Positions 43,024 through 53,409 of a stretch of 64,000 nt of DNA are shown here, in pieces. Position numbers and translations under genes: made by a program. Every line of letters begins with the position of its first letter. The stretch's first letter is position 1. The notes beneath the pieces were generated by a model, which saw nothing but the letters and a program-made list of their open reading frames with translations, was not told the DNA's origin and did not search any database. Source of the stretch: an uncultured Lachnospiraceae bacterium (GTDB lineage: Bacteria; Bacillota; Clostridia; Lachnospirales; Lachnospiraceae); assembly GCA_947626415.1 (NCBI GenBank), contig CANQSA010000002.1, forward strand, positions 124,001 through 188,000, in the 5' to 3' direction.

Positions 43024-43080
43024 TTACAAAAATGATCCCGCTCCGGCTCAGATGGACTCCGCCGTTTCGAGATCATTTTC
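43024..43080 (-). terminator. Probable terminator after the hydratase gene
   Basis: Imperfect inverted repeat with AAAATGATC and GATCATTTT at its ends and CCGG/CCGCCG inside; followed on the minus strand by TTTTTGTAAAG. Loop and inner stem are irregular, so this is a moderate call. Confidence 0.5.
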
Positions 43081-43109
43081 TGCAAAACTTATTTCTTTAT
43101 TTTATAACT

Positions 43110-45401
43110 TTATAACTGCTTGTTATTAAAATTGATCAGACAGCCTTTCAGAATGATCTGCCGCTCATCATCCGTCATCTGGCCCAGTTTAAAGTCTACC
43201 GGCGTCAATGCGCCGTCTTTTACGATAAAGGCATGGACGGTTTCCGCTTTTTCCGCGATTGCCTTTGCGATTTCCGGCACAAAGATATAGTCTCCGTTTT
43301 TAAACGGCAGTTCCGTTTCTTCATATAAGAATGGAAGCATACCCCAGTTCATCAGATTGGAACGGTACCGCTTGGTCGCGTATTCTTTCGCGATATTCGC
43401 CCATCCGCCCAATACCTTCTGACAGGAGGCCGCCTGTTCACGCGCGGAACCGTCGCCCGGCTTTACCGCGTAAATGGTACTGCCGAATCCCACATTTGTC
43501 TTATTGACATTGGGATAAGAAGCCTTAATGGTATCCATCACAGCCTTTACTTCCGGCAATGCGGACGCAGGGCACTTTCCTTCTTCAACTGCCTTCTGGG
43601 CCTTCTGTACTTCCTTAGCACGTCCGACATACGCGGGGTCTTTTCTGGAGAGCGTAAATTCTGCCAGTCCCAGTGGATTGGAACGATAGGAAGACGTCTC
43701 GCCCGACGGAATCAGTTCGTCCGTAGTCGTAACCGGATCGTGAATCTCCGATACGATCTTCAGAACCAGATTTTCCGGCAGTTTCGGCATCTTCGGCCAA
43801 TCCTTAATGTTCGGTCCAAACTGAATCTCTACGGACGGATCGGCAACACCCTTGCTGTCAAAGACGCGGTTCGCGTAAATACTGCTGTCAAAATGATATT
43901 TCGGTCCGGTATATTCCACATCCAAATCGGTCGCAGGCGTCAGGAAGCCTTGGTTTGCCGCCGTAGCTGCAATGGAACGGGCATCCATCAGCGCTACTGA
44001 GGCAATCTGACCGTTCTGCAGCTTGGAGCCTTCTCTGTTCGGGAAGTTTCTGGTAGAATGGCGGATACTGAACGCATTGTTTGCCGGCGTATCCCCTGCG
44101 CCGAAGCAAGGGCCGCAAAATGCAGTCTTCAGGATCGCGCCGCACTGCAGCAGATCAGCCGCCGCGCCGTTCTTGATCAGTTCCATATAAATCGGTGTGG
44201 ATGCCGGATATACGCTTAACGTAAAGGCGTCAGAACCGATATATTTTCCTCTCAGGATATCCGCCGCCGCGCAGATATTCTCAAAACCGCCGCCCGCGCA
44301 GCCGGCAATGATCCCCTGCTCTACATAAAATTTTCCGTCTACGATCTTATCCTTCAGAGAATAGTCCACCGCGCCGTCCAGGCTGACAAGCGCGCGCTTT
44401 TCCACATCCGCCAGCACGTCCGCCAGATTCGCGTTTACTTCTTCAATCGTATATGTATTGCTGGGATGGAACGGCATTGCGATCATCGGCTTAACGGCGC
44501 TTAAATCCACATAAACCATGCCGTCATAATAGGTCACGTCTCCCGGATTCAGTTCCTGGTAATCTTCCTTTCTGCCGTGAATGTCATACCACTCCGCAAT
44601 CTTCTCATCTGTTCTCCAGATAGAAGACAGACAGGTGGTCTCGGTCGTCATAACGTCAATTCCGATCCGGAAGTCCGCGCTCAGATTGGAAACGCCCGGT
44701 CCCACAAATTCCATCACTTTATTATTCACATAACCGTTGCCAAATACGGCTCCGATAATCGCCAGCGCCACATCCTGCGGGCCAACGCCCTTTGCCGGTG
44801 TTCCTTCCAGATAAATGCCGATCACGCCCGGCATATTGATATCATAAGTCTGTTCCAGAAGCTGCTTTACCAGTTCCGGTCCGCCTTCACCCATCGCCAT
44901 GGTACCCAGAGCGCCGTAACGGGTATGGCTGTCCGATCCCAGGATCATCTTGCCGCCGCCTGCCAGCATCTCCCGCGCGAACTGATGGATCACTGCCTGA
45001 TGCGGCGGAACATAAATGCCGCCGTACCGCTTCGCGCAGGTCAGCCCGAACATGTGGTCGTCTTCATTGATCGTACCGCCTACCGCGCACAGACTGTTAT
45101 GACAGTTCGTCAGTACATAGGGAATCGGGAACTTCTCCAGTCCGGATGCCCGCGCCGTCTGAATGATACCCACAAATGTAATGTCGTGAGAAGTCAATTT
45201 ATCAAACTTGATCTGCAGCTTCTCCATATTGCCGGAAGTATTGTGCGCCTTCAAAATCCCATACGCCATGGTATTTTTCGCAGCCTCCGCCGGCTCCAGA
45301 TATCTGCCGCCCAGTTCTTGTCTTACCTGCGCTTCACTGCCGCACTCCACTACCTTCATGCCGTCAACCAGATACGCGCCTGTCTCGCTTAATCGAATCA
45401 T
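43110..45401 (-). CDS. Aconitase-family hydratase (YbhJ-like)
   Basis: 763-residue hydro-lyase of the aconitase superfamily, closest by recall to E. coli YbhJ-type hydratases. The three Fe-S cluster Cys are present (GCAGGGFEN and CGPCFGAGD), as are [21 protein letters not shown] in domain 1/2 and [13 protein letters not shown] in the swivel domain, where true aconitases have the substrate-binding SSRD-type Arg region. It may act as the cell's aconitase or on another hydroxy acid; the order of domains matches aconitase A. The ATG 45401 has AAGGAG 7-8 nt upstream. Alone between a promoter that faces hflK and a terminator. Confidence 0.8.
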   Translation of the reverse strand: MIRLSETGAYLVDGMKVVECGSEAQVRQELGGRYLEPAEAAKNTMAYGILKAHNTSGNMEKLQIKFDKLTSHDITFVGIIQTARASGLEKFPIPYVLTNCHNSLCAVGGTINEDDHMFGLTCAKRYGGIYVPPHQAVIHQFAREMLAGGGKMILGSDSHTRYGALGTMAMGEGGPELVKQLLEQTYDINMPGVIGIYLEGTPAKGVGPQDVALAIIGAVFGNGYVNNKVMEFVGPGVSNLSADFRIGIDVMTTETTCLSSIWRTDEKIAEWYDIHGRKEDYQELNPGDVTYYDGMVYVDLSAVKPMIAMPFHPSNTYTIEEVNANLADVLADVEKRALVSLDGAVDYSLKDKIVDGKFYVEQGIIAGCAGGGFENICAAADILRGKYIGSDAFTLSVYPASTPIYMELIKNGAAADLLQCGAILKTAFCGPCFGAGDTPANNAFSIRHSTRNFPNREGSKLQNGQIASVALMDARSIAATAANQGFLTPATDLDVEYTGPKYHFDSSIYANRVFDSKGVADPSVEIQFGPNIKDWPKMPKLPENLVLKIVSEIHDPVTTTDELIPSGETSSYRSNPLGLAEFTLSRKDPAYVGRAKEVQKAQKAVEEGKCPASALPEVKAVMDTIKASYPNVNKTNVGFGSTIYAVKPGDGSAREQAASCQKVLGGWANIAKEYATKRYRSNLMNWGMLPFLYEETELPFKNGDYIFVPEIAKAIAEKAETVHAFIVKDGALTPVDFKLGQMTDDERQIILKGCLINFNNKQL

Positions 45402-45452
45402 TATTTTCTCCTTCCTGCCTGCTGTTTTCACTTGTTTTCTTTCCGTTCACTA

Positions 45453-45481
45453 AGTATACCTTTAATTCGGCAAAAAATCAA
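45453..45481 (-). promoter_or_regulatory. Sigma-A promoter of the hydratase gene
   Basis: Minus strand -35 TTGATT (45476-45481), 17-bp spacer, -10 TATACT (45453-45458). Divergent from the hflK promoter; the -35 boxes are about 20 bp apart. Confidence 0.7.
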
Positions 45482-45500
45482 TGTTTGCTGTGAAAAGATA

Positions 45501-45529
45501 TTGATATTTTTTCTGGAATCATATATAAT
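45501..45529 (+). promoter_or_regulatory. Sigma-A promoter of hflK-hflC-fabV
   Basis: -35 TTGATA (45501-45506), 17-bp spacer, -10 TATAAT (45524-45529), 46 bp before the hflK start. Confidence 0.75.
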
Positions 45530-45575
45530 TCGTCCAAAAACCAGTTAAATATTTCAAAGTGAAACGGAGGTTCTT

Positions 45576-46598
45576 ATGGATTTTCAAAATATCAAAGTAA
45601 ATTTGAATCCAAAAAAGATCGGGAAAATCGCACTCATCATCGTACTGGTGCTTTTTCTCATCCTATGCGGCTTTAATGCCACGTATCAGGTAAAGGAACA
45701 GGAAGAGGCCGTACTGCTGACATTCGGCAACGCCACCACGGTTTCCGATTCCGGACTGCATTTTAAGATACCGTTTATTCAATCGGTACGAAAGGTAGAC
45801 ACCACGATCCAGGGATTTGCGCTGGGCTATGATCTGGAGACCGGCGAAACCGTGGAAGAAGAATCCCTGATGATCACCAATGACTATAATTTTGTCAATG
45901 TAGACTTCTTCGTGGAATATCAGGTCACCGATCCCATTAAAATGCTGTATTCCTCCAGCGACCCCGTAGAAATCCTGCGGAATATCGCGCAGAGCTGCAT
46001 CCGAACGGAAATCGGCAACTCTCTGGTGGACGATGTACTGACAACCGGAAAAAGCAAGATCCAGGCCTCGATCAAAGATATGATCACACAGCAGCTTGAA
46101 ACCTATGACCTGGGGCTCTCTCTGGTCAATATCACCATTCAGGATGCGGAGCCGCCCACAACCGAAGTTATGGAAGCGTTTAAGGCGGTAGAAACAGCCA
46201 AGCAGGGGAAGGATACCGCATTAAACAATGCGGAAAAATATAAAAATGAGAAGCTGCCGGCCGCGAAAGCGGAGGCGGACCGGATCCTGCAGGAGGCCGA
46301 AGCCACCAAACAGGCGCGGATCAACGAAGCGAACGGTCAGGTGGCGCGGTTTGAAAAAATGTATGCGGAATACGCCAAATATCCGGAAGTCACAAAGCAG
46401 CGAATGTTTTATGAAACTATGGAAGATGTGCTTCCGTCCTTAAAGGTTATTATCAATACCGGAGCCGGAGCAACCCAGAATATTTTGGTATCCGGCACGG
46501 AAAATATCTTAAACGGCACCAGCAGTCAGAACAGTACCGGCACACAGAATGGTACGGCAGGCAATGCGGCGGATAACGCGCAGACCCCGGCAGAATAA
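45576..46598 (+). CDS. hflK: HflK-like membrane protease modulator
   Basis: 340-residue SPFH/band-7 protein. It has one N-terminal membrane helix (IALIIVLVLFLILCGF), then the SPFH domain (EEAVLLTFGNATTVSDSGLH is the HflK signature), a charged coiled coil with Ala/Glu repeats (~200-265), and a polar Asn/Thr/Gly-rich tail. In E. coli HflK and HflC form a cage around FtsH and tune its proteolysis. hflC follows after 18 bp. Start: ATG 45576 with GGAGG 7 nt upstream. Confidence 0.9.
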   Translation: MDFQNIKVNLNPKKIGKIALIIVLVLFLILCGFNATYQVKEQEEAVLLTFGNATTVSDSGLHFKIPFIQSVRKVDTTIQGFALGYDLETGETVEEESLMITNDYNFVNVDFFVEYQVTDPIKMLYSSSDPVEILRNIAQSCIRTEIGNSLVDDVLTTGKSKIQASIKDMITQQLETYDLGLSLVNITIQDAEPPTTEVMEAFKAVETAKQGKDTALNNAEKYKNEKLPAAKAEADRILQEAEATKQARINEANGQVARFEKMYAEYAKYPEVTKQRMFYETMEDVLPSLKVIINTGAGATQNILVSGTENILNGTSSQNSTGTQNGTAGNAADNAQTPAE

Positions 46599-46616
46599 GA
46601 AAGGAGCTGGAAGATT

Positions 46617-47477
46617 ATGATGAAAAAAATATTTGCAGGCATTATTGTGGTTGTTGCTGCCGTTTTATTGTTTTCCTCTCTGATCATCACGTATGATGAC
46701 GAATTCCGCCTGGTAAAGCGGTTCGGCAAAGTAGAACGGGTTATTACCGAATCCGGTGTACAATGGAAGCTGCCTTTTATCGAACAGGCCGACACGCTGC
46801 CCAGAAATATCCAGTTATATGATCTGGCAGCATCCGATGTCATCACAAAAGACAAAAAAACAATGGTTACCGATACCTTTGTTCTTTGGAAGATCACAGA
46901 TCCGCTGCTGTTTGCACAGAGCTTAAACTCCCTGCCTAACGCAGAAAGCCGGATCAATACCGTCGTATACAACTCTTTAAAAACAATTATCGGCAGTCTG
47001 GATCAGGCGGAAGTGATCAGCGCGCGGGACGGTTCTCTGCGAACCAGTATCATGCAGAATATTGACCAGACCATGGATCAGTACGGAATCGAGATCGTCA
47101 GTGTGGAGACCAAGCATCTGGATCTGCCCAATGACAATAAAACCGCCGTATATGAACGAATGATCTCCGAACGGGAACAGATGGCGGCCAATTATACCGC
47201 AGAAGGAAAATCTTCTTCCCAGATCATCAAAAACGAAACTGACAAGGAAGTTTCCATTCAGATTGCGGAGGCAAAAGCAAAGGCGGAGGAAACTGTTGCA
47301 GAGGGCGAGGCATCCTACATGCAGATTCTCGCGAAAGCATACAACACCAAAGATAAAAGTGATTTCTACACCTTTATCCGCTCCCTGGACGCCGCCAAAG
47401 CGTCTCTAAGCGGAAATAACAATACCCTGATTCTGGATCAGGATTCTCCTTTGGCAGAGATCTTTACCCAAAAATAA
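46617..47477 (+). CDS. hflC: HflC-like membrane protease modulator
   Basis: 286-residue partner of HflK: N-terminal helix (IFAGIIVVVAAVLLFSSLI), SPFH domain starting DDEFRLVKRFGKVERVI, then the conserved MISEREQMAANYTAEGKSSS coiled-coil region and a C-terminal stretch FIRSLDAAKASL of the family. The complex likely sits with FtsH at the membrane. The ATG has AGGAG upstream, and the next gene, fabV, begins 21 bp after the stop, an unusual partner that could reflect only shared expression. Confidence 0.9.
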   Translation: MMKKIFAGIIVVVAAVLLFSSLIITYDDEFRLVKRFGKVERVITESGVQWKLPFIEQADTLPRNIQLYDLAASDVITKDKKTMVTDTFVLWKITDPLLFAQSLNSLPNAESRINTVVYNSLKTIIGSLDQAEVISARDGSLRTSIMQNIDQTMDQYGIEIVSVETKHLDLPNDNKTAVYERMISEREQMAANYTAEGKSSSQIIKNETDKEVSIQIAEAKAKAEETVAEGEASYMQILAKAYNTKDKSDFYTFIRSLDAAKASLSGNNNTLILDQDSPLAEIFTQK

Positions 47478-47498
47478 GGAATGGAGGACGATACCGAT

Positions 47499-48656
47499 AT
47501 GATCGTAGAACCCAAAGTACGCGGCTTTCTCTGCGGAACCGCCCATCCCCTCGGATGTGAAAAAAATGTGCAGAATCAGATTGCTTATGTAAAAGCAAAC
47601 GGAACCTGTGAAGGTCCGAAGAAGGTACTGGTAATCGGCGCATCTACCGGCTACGGGCTGGCCTCCCGGATCACCGTCACCTATGCCTGCGGCGCCGATA
47701 CCATCGGCATCATGTTTGAAAAGGAATCAAATGGCAGACGGACGGCGACGCCGGGTTATTACAATACACGCACCTTTGAAGCGCAGGCAAAAGCCGACGG
47801 GTATATTGCGAAAACGATCAACGGCGACGCATTTTCCGCTGAGATCAAAGCAGAAACCATTTCTCTGATTCGCGAAACCTTCGGTCAGGCGGACATGGTG
47901 ATCTACTCGCTCGCTTCTCCCCGGCGGACCGCGCCCGACGGCGTTACCTATACTTCCGTTCTGAAAACCGTAGGGGAAAGCTTTACTGAAAAATCCTTAA
48001 ACCTGCGCACAAATGAGATCGAGGAGGCTTCCATACTGCCTGCGGCAGAAGAAGAGATCGCCGCCACTGTCAAAGTCATGGGTGGTGAGGACTGGATGCT
48101 GTGGATCGACGCTTTAAAAGAAGCGGATGTACTGGCGCCCAACGCGGTCACACTGGCCTATTCCTATATTGGGCCTGAACTTACCTACCCGGTTTACAAC
48201 AACGGTACCATCGGTATGGCAAAAAAGCACCTGACACAGACGGCAGAGCAGATCCGCTCCAAATATCCGGATGTCACGGCGCTGATCTCCGTCAATAAGG
48301 CTCTGGTCACCCAGGCGAGCGCCGCGATCCCGATCGTGCCGCTGTATATTTCCATTATGTATAAGGTCATGAAAGAGGCCGGTCTCCACGAAGGCTGTAT
48401 TGAACAGATCGACCGCCTGTTTATGGAGAAATATCAGAACGGTTCTTTTCAGACCGACGCTTCCGGACTGATCCGGATGGACGACTGGGAACTGCGCGAG
48501 GATATCCAGAAACGTATTATGGAATCCTGGAAACAGGTAAACAATGAAAATCTCCATGCGCTCACGGATATTGACGGCTACTGGGACGATTTCTACCATA
48601 TGTTTGGGTTCCGGTTTGACGGCATCGACTACACCGCAGACGTAGAGATCCTGTAA
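47499..48656 (+). CDS. fabV: Trans-2-enoyl-CoA/ACP reductase, FabV type
   Basis: 385-residue NADH-dependent enoyl reductase of the FabV/TER family, reducing the double bond in the last step of each fatty-acid elongation round or in butyryl-CoA formation. The typical start IVEPKVRGFLCGTAHPLGCE is present, as are the Rossmann motif VLVIGASTGYGLASR and the catalytic YSYIGPELTYPVYNNGTIG plus K (Tyr-x8-Lys, AKKHL). FabV is insensitive to triclosan in other bacteria. ATG 47499 was chosen: GGAGG is 10 nt upstream, while the ATG at 47481 overlaps that site. Ends in a strong shared terminator. Confidence 0.93.
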   Translation: MIVEPKVRGFLCGTAHPLGCEKNVQNQIAYVKANGTCEGPKKVLVIGASTGYGLASRITVTYACGADTIGIMFEKESNGRRTATPGYYNTRTFEAQAKADGYIAKTINGDAFSAEIKAETISLIRETFGQADMVIYSLASPRRTAPDGVTYTSVLKTVGESFTEKSLNLRTNEIEEASILPAAEEEIAATVKVMGGEDWMLWIDALKEADVLAPNAVTLAYSYIGPELTYPVYNNGTIGMAKKHLTQTAEQIRSKYPDVTALISVNKALVTQASAAIPIVPLYISIMYKVMKEAGLHEGCIEQIDRLFMEKYQNGSFQTDASGLIRMDDWELREDIQKRIMESWKQVNNENLHALTDIDGYWDDFYHMFGFRFDGIDYTADVEIL

Positions 48657-48677
48657 TTCTGTAATTTAAAATTTAAA

Positions 48678-48720
48678 GACGCCCCGGCAGTCCTTTCGGA
48701 CCGACGGGGCGCCTTTGTTT
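48678..48720. terminator. Bidirectional terminator between fabV and the 47-residue gene
   Basis: GGCGCCCC-type stem (GACGCCCCG / CGGGGCGCC) with an inner GTCC/GGAC pair and TTTC loop, T run on the plus side (CTTTGTTT) and A-rich on the left (AATTTAAA). Confidence 0.8.
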
Positions 48721-48736
48721 GTGACCTATATGCTGT

Positions 48737-48880
48737 TTAGTACCGGATGACCTGTTTGGGTTCTGAATTTAAATGGAATCCTGAGAGGATAAAGGTCATC
48801 ATCTTTGCTTTCGCAATTTCCACTTCCTGCTCAGACAGCTGTGTCTGACGCTTTGGTTCAGGAACTTCATAAATTTTCAT
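48737..48880 (-). CDS. 47-residue peptide of unknown function with its own promoter
   Basis: Small gene between the fabV terminator and the trp operon. The product has no signal or membrane segment; it begins MKIYEVPEPKRQTQLSEQEV, is rich in Glu, Lys and Met, and has a short hydrophobic stretch (MMTFILSGFHL) in the middle. AGGAG lies about 9 nt before the ATG, codon structure is clean over all 48 codons, and a near-consensus promoter with 17-bp spacing stands 90-120 bp upstream, so it is expressed apart from trpA. No homologue is recognised. Confidence 0.6.
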   Translation of the reverse strand: MKIYEVPEPKRQTQLSEQEVEIAKAKMMTFILSGFHLNSEPKQVIRY

Positions 48881-48971
48881 TCCAATCATCTCCTAACTGT
48901 TTTACAACATGTTTACGGTTACATATTTTTCCCTTTTTGCATCCGGGGTAAACTTCCCGAATGCTACGGTC

Positions 48972-49000
48972 AGTATATGCGCTTTTTCAAAAAATTGCAA
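48972..49000 (-). promoter_or_regulatory. Sigma-A promoter of the 47-residue peptide gene
   Basis: Minus strand -35 TTGCAA (48995-49000), 17-bp spacer, -10 TATACT (48972-48977). Located just after trpA, inside the same spacer. Confidence 0.7.
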
Positions 49001-49033
49001 CCGCTTTTGGAAACTTCATGAATTTCAACAATT

Positions 49034-49810
49034 TTATTGGGAAATTACGGCATTTTTCATTGATTTTACATATTGCATTAACGGTTCTTTTGCGTTTTCT
49101 CCGTATTTTTCAATCAATTTTACAATTGCGCTTCCTACGATTACGCCATCTGCCATAGCGCCGTATTTGGCCGCCTGTTCCGGCGTATTGATCCCGAATC
49201 CGATCGCGGCCGGGGTCGCGGAAGCCTCTCGGATCGTTTCCAGAATTCCTTCCAGATCCGTCTTGATCTCACTCCGCATACCGGTTACTCCCATGGAAGA
49301 TACCACATAGATAAAACCAGTCGCTTCTCCTGCGATCCGGCGGATCCGGTCTTCCGAGGTAGGCGCGATCATACTGATCACATCCACATCATTCGCTTTT
49401 GCGATCGGGAGCAGTTCTCCTTTTTCTTCATAAGGCATATCCGGAATGATGATCCCGTCAATCCCGACCTCCCGGCACTTTTCGAAGAACTGTTCATATC
49501 CGTACTTGAATACCGGATTTAAATACGTCAGAAATACAAGTGGGATCTGCGTTTTTTTCCGTACGGATACCACCATATCAAACACCTTATCCGTGGTGGT
49601 TCCCACCGAAAGCGAACGGATATTGGCATCCTGGATCACCTGGCCCTCCGCAATAGGATCGGAAAAAGGAATCCCGATCTCAATGAGATCCGCGCCTGCT
49701 TCCTCCATCGCCAGAATATATTCCTCCGTCTTTTGTAAATTCGGATCACCGGCTGTTAAGAAACCGATAAAAGCCTTTCCGTTTTGAAATGCGTTCTGTA
49801 TTTTACTCAT
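49034..49810 (-). CDS. trpA: Tryptophan synthase alpha chain
   Basis: 258-residue TIM barrel that splits indole-3-glycerol phosphate into indole and glyceraldehyde-3-phosphate. Clear motifs: [35 protein letters not shown] (catalytic Glu and Asp), [16 protein letters not shown] and [11 protein letters not shown]. It overlaps trpB by 8 bp, giving a tight alpha2-beta2 pair. Last gene of the trp operon; no terminator is obvious behind it, and the next gene has a separate promoter. Confidence 0.96.
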   Translation of the reverse strand: MSKIQNAFQNGKAFIGFLTAGDPNLQKTEEYILAMEEAGADLIEIGIPFSDPIAEGQVIQDANIRSLSVGTTTDKVFDMVVSVRKKTQIPLVFLTYLNPVFKYGYEQFFEKCREVGIDGIIIPDMPYEEKGELLPIAKANDVDVISMIAPTSEDRIRRIAGEATGFIYVVSSMGVTGMRSEIKTDLEGILETIREASATPAAIGFGINTPEQAAKYGAMADGVIVGSAIVKLIEKYGENAKEPLMQYVKSMKNAVISQ

Positions 49811-50987
49811 GTAAATCTACCCCCTTGTATCTTGCGATCGCTGCCACGTCCTTATCTCCTCGTCCGGACAGGCAGCAGATAATAATGTCGTCTTTGCTCA
49901 TAGTGGGCGCGATCTTGCGCAGATGCGCGACTGCATGAGCGCTTTCAATCGCGCAGATAATGCCTTCTGTTCTGGCAATATATTCAAACGCGTCTACCGC
50001 TTCCGCATCGGTTACCGGTACATACTGCGCTCTGCCTGTATCATGCAGATATGCGTGTTCCGGTCCGATTCCCGGATAATCCAGTCCCGCGGAAATGGAA
50101 TAAACTGGCGCGATCTGCCCGTATTCATCCTGGCAGAAATAGGATTTCATACCGTGAAATACGCCTAAAGTACCCTTTGCGATGGTCGCCGCGTGCTTAT
50201 CCGTATGAATGCCGTGTCCTGCCGCCTCACAGCCGATCAGCTGTACCTCCGGATCATTGATAAATTCATAGAACATTCCCATGGAATTGCTGCCGCCGCC
50301 CACACAGGCCATCACCGCAGTCGGCAGTTTTCCTTCTTTTTCCAGGATCTGCGCCTTTGCTTCTTTGGAGATCACGCTCTGAAAATCCCGTACGATCATA
50401 GGGAACGGATGGGGACCCATTACGGAGCCCAGCACATACAGCGTGTCATTCACTCTGGAGGTCCATTCCCGCATCGCTTCATTCACGGCGTCTTTCAGGG
50501 TCATGGTTCCGCTGGTTACCGGATGTACCTTAGCGCCCAGCAGTTCCATCCGATACACATTCAGCGCCTGTCGGATGGTATCTTCCTTTCCCATAAAGAT
50601 CTCACATTCCATATCCAGCAGTGCGGCCGCCGTCGCGGTTGCCACACCGTGCTGGCCGGCGCCGGTCTCTGCGATTACTCTGGTCTTGCCCATATATTTT
50701 GCCAGCAGCACCTGTCCCAGCACGTTATTGATCTTGTGAGACCCGGTATGGTTTAAGTCCTCCCGTTTGAAATAGATCTTCGCGCCGCCCAGGTCCTTTG
50801 TCATCTTCTCCGCATAGTAAAGCAGAGACGGTCTGCCTGCATACTCCGCCAGCAGCTTGTTTAAATGCGCGTTAAATTCCGGGTCCTTTTTATAATGTTC
50901 ATACGCTTCTTCCAAGTGAATGATCTCATTCATCAGCGTTTCCGGTATATACTGTCCGCCGTGAATGCCATATCTGCCTTTTGCCAT
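49803..50987 (-). CDS. trpB: Tryptophan synthase beta chain
   Basis: 394-residue PLP enzyme joining indole and serine to tryptophan. The PLP lysine lies in [13 protein letters not shown], and the phosphate-binding loop is [22 protein letters not shown] and [13 protein letters not shown] (the catalytic Glu) are also present. It is a TrpB1-type chain, consistent with the TrpA partner next door. The start is ATG 50987 behind GGAGG; four codons upstream overlap the ribosome site. It follows trpC by 33 bp, where many operons have trpF; none is here. Confidence 0.96.
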   Translation of the reverse strand: MAKGRYGIHGGQYIPETLMNEIIHLEEAYEHYKKDPEFNAHLNKLLAEYAGRPSLLYYAEKMTKDLGGAKIYFKREDLNHTGSHKINNVLGQVLLAKYMGKTRVIAETGAGQHGVATATAAALLDMECEIFMGKEDTIRQALNVYRMELLGAKVHPVTSGTMTLKDAVNEAMREWTSRVNDTLYVLGSVMGPHPFPMIVRDFQSVISKEAKAQILEKEGKLPTAVMACVGGGSNSMGMFYEFINDPEVQLIGCEAAGHGIHTDKHAATIAKGTLGVFHGMKSYFCQDEYGQIAPVYSISAGLDYPGIGPEHAYLHDTGRAQYVPVTDAEAVDAFEYIARTEGIICAIESAHAVAHLRKIAPTMSKDDIIICCLSGRGDKDVAAIARYKGVDLHE

Positions 50988-51020
50988 AATTTCCTCCATT
51001 TCAAGCGCTTCCCGCTTTTT

Positions 51021-51818
51021 TTATCTTAAACTTTCCAACATTGCCTTTTTGTCCGGGCTTCTCATAAACGTTTCTCCGATCAGAACCGCATCCGTATGGT
51101 TTTCCTTTAGCCGCTGCACATCGGCCGGCGTCCTGATTCCGCTTTCCGATACGAATACCCGGTCTTCGGGTACCAGTTTCCGCAGACGGATGCTGTTATT
51201 GATATCTACCGTAAAGGTTTTCAGATCCCGGTTATTGACGCCGATAATCTGCGCGCCTGCGTCCAGCGCCCGCCGGACTTCTTCTTCGTCATGCGCTTCT
51301 ACCAGTGCAGACAGTCCCAGACTGTGTGCCAGTTCCAGATACATCTTCAGCTGCTCATCATTTAAGATCGCACAGATCAACAGTACCGCGTCCGCTCCCA
51401 GCACTCTGGCCTCATAAATCTGATACGCATCCACCGTAAAATCCTTTCGCAAAAGAGGGATCTCCACTTTCGCCCGAATTTCCTCCAGATACGCGCTGCT
51501 GCCCTGAAAATAATAGGGCTCTGTCAAAACGGAAATTGCGCCGGCGCCTGCCTCCTCATACGCTTCGGCGATCTCCAGATAAGGGAAATCCGGAGCTATC
51601 AGGCCCTTTGAAGGAGACGCCTTTTTGATCTCGCAGATAAAGGACAGACCTTCCTGCCGTAATGCCCGCAAAAACGGAAAGTCCTGTCTGGCAGGAGACA
51701 GCTGTTCCGCCGCCTGCACCGCCATTTTCTGCATCTGCTCCGGCGATATCTGTTTTTTTGCTTCCGTTACCCGTATCTTTGTACACTCGGCAATCTCAAC
51801 TAAAATATTTTTTTCCAT
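51021..51818 (-). CDS. trpC: Indole-3-glycerol-phosphate synthase
   Basis: 265-residue TIM barrel closing the indole ring in tryptophan synthesis. Motifs: CEIKKASPSKGLIAPDF (substrate Lys), GAGAISVLTEPYYFQGS, LLRKDFTVDAYQIYEARVLG, and VGVNNRDLKTFTVD-like region with SESGIRTPADVQ. Only the TrpC domain is present; no TrpF is fused. The ATG 51818 has AGGAG 5-6 nt upstream; the first base after trpD's stop region is shared, so translation is coupled. The GTG six bases earlier is an alternative start. Confidence 0.95.
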   Translation of the reverse strand: MEKNILVEIAECTKIRVTEAKKQISPEQMQKMAVQAAEQLSPARQDFPFLRALRQEGLSFICEIKKASPSKGLIAPDFPYLEIAEAYEEAGAGAISVLTEPYYFQGSSAYLEEIRAKVEIPLLRKDFTVDAYQIYEARVLGADAVLLICAILNDEQLKMYLELAHSLGLSALVEAHDEEEVRRALDAGAQIIGVNNRDLKTFTVDINNSIRLRKLVPEDRVFVSESGIRTPADVQRLKENHTDAVLIGETFMRSPDKKAMLESLR

Positions 51819-51820
51819 GA

Positions 51821-52831
51821 TCACTCCTGCTGTGTCGCCGCTACAAATGCCTTTAACTGCTCTGCCGCTTTGCCGCTGTCAATGGCTTCCTCTGCCAGAC
51901 TGATCGCATCTTTGATAGAAATATCTTCCTTTGCAATATGAATCGCCGCCGCTGCGTTTAAGACTACGGCGTCCCGCTTCGGGCCTTTTTCCCCATTTAA
52001 AATTGCCCGAATGATCTCCGCGTTTTCCTGTGCGTTGCCGCCCACCAGATCTTCCTTCGCGCAGCGGGTAAAGCCGAACTGCTCCGGTGTGATCACATAA
52101 GAGGTAAATTCTCCGTTCCGAACCTCGCAGACGGTAGTCGGCGCGCTCATGGAAATCTCGTCGATACTGTCCTGTCCGTAAACGACCATAGCTTTCTTAA
52201 CGCCCAGATTAGACAGTACCCGGGCCAGCGGCTCAACCAGTTCTTCACTGTATACGCCCAACAGCTGCATAGTCGCGCCTGCCGGATTTGCCAGCGGTCC
52301 CAGAATATTGAACATGGTCCGGATTCCGATTTCTTTTCTTACCGCGCCCACAAACCGCATTGCCGGATGATATTTCTGTGCAAACAGGAAGCACATATTG
52401 TGCTGCTTTAAGATACTGCCGCTTGCTGCCGGCGCGATGGATAAGTTGACGCCCAGATTTTCCAGCACATCCGCTGTTCCGCATTTGCTGGAAGCGGCGC
52501 GGTTTCCGTGTTTTGCTACCGGGATTCCCAGCGAGGATACCACGATTGCCGCAGAAGTGGAAATATTGAAAGTATTGCTGCCATCTCCGCCGGTTCCCAC
52601 GATTTCCAATACATCCATATCATTTAAAAACCGCTCGCAATGGCTGCGCATTACTTTTGCCGCAGAGGTAATCTCCGCAATCGTTTCCCCTTTCATATTC
52701 AAGGCAGTCAGAAACGCCGCTTTCTGCGCGTCCGTTGCTTCACCTTCCATAATCTCATTCATGACCGCCGTCATGACTTTTTCACTTAAATCTTCCCGTT
52801 TGATCAGTTGTGCGATTGCCTGTTGAATCAT
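51821..52831 (-). CDS. trpD: Anthranilate phosphoribosyltransferase
   Basis: 336-residue enzyme attaching PRPP ribose-phosphate to anthranilate. [18 protein letters not shown] is the PRPP site, followed by [18 protein letters not shown] and the [14 protein letters not shown] region; residues and length are typical. It lies 15 bp after trpG and directly before trpC. A GGAGAAAA site precedes the ATG. Confidence 0.96.
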   Translation of the reverse strand: MIQQAIAQLIKREDLSEKVMTAVMNEIMEGEATDAQKAAFLTALNMKGETIAEITSAAKVMRSHCERFLNDMDVLEIVGTGGDGSNTFNISTSAAIVVSSLGIPVAKHGNRAASSKCGTADVLENLGVNLSIAPAASGSILKQHNMCFLFAQKYHPAMRFVGAVRKEIGIRTMFNILGPLANPAGATMQLLGVYSEELVEPLARVLSNLGVKKAMVVYGQDSIDEISMSAPTTVCEVRNGEFTSYVITPEQFGFTRCAKEDLVGGNAQENAEIIRAILNGEKGPKRDAVVLNAAAAIHIAKEDISIKDAISLAEEAIDSGKAAEQLKAFVAATQQE

Positions 52832-52845
52832 AATTTTTTCTCCTT

Positions 52846-53409
52846 TTACTTCATAAAATTTTTTAATATTTGTTTTCCGTCCGGCGTCATAATGGATTCC
52901 GGATGGAATTGTAATCCGTATACCTGAAATTCTTTATGCTGTACTGCCATCACTTCCCCGTCTTCCGTGTCTGCCACAACCCGCAGACAATCCGGGATCG
53001 TATCCGGCGCCGCTGCCAGAGAGTGATACCGCGCTACCGGGATCCGGTCGGCCAGTCCCTCGAACAAAGGACAGCCGGTATCCAGTGCGGCCACAGACTG
53101 TTTCCCGTGCATCAGCCGTTTCGCGTAGGTTACGGTTGCCCCATATACCTCGCAGATTGCCTGATGTCCCAGGCAAACGCCCAGGATCGGGATCTTCCCG
53201 CCAAACTGCCGGACCACTTCTTCACAGATGCCGGCATTTGCCGGTTTCCCCGGCCCCGGCGAGAGAATGATCCGTTCCGGCGCCAGCGCTTCGATCTCCG
53301 CAATCGTCATCTCATCATTCCGGATGACCCGGATATCCGGATCAATCGATCCGATCAGCTGATACAGATTATAAGAAAAACTATCGTAATTATCAATCAG
53401 CAATATCAT
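52846..53409 (-). CDS. trpG: Anthranilate synthase glutamine amidotransferase subunit
   Basis: 187-residue class I glutaminase providing ammonia to TrpE. The triad is visible: GVCLGHQAI (Cys), and [10 protein letters not shown] (His, Glu) at the end; [13 protein letters not shown] is the oxyanion region. It starts directly at the trpE stop (TAAATG) with AGGAGG 9 nt upstream. It might double as the folate PabA subunit, but no pab genes are near and the operon is trp. Confidence 0.95.
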   Translation of the reverse strand: MILLIDNYDSFSYNLYQLIGSIDPDIRVIRNDEMTIAEIEALAPERIILSPGPGKPANAGICEEVVRQFGGKIPILGVCLGHQAICEVYGATVTYAKRLMHGKQSVAALDTGCPLFEGLADRIPVARYHSLAAAPDTIPDCLRVVADTEDGEVMAVQHKEFQVYGLQFHPESIMTPDGKQILKNFMK

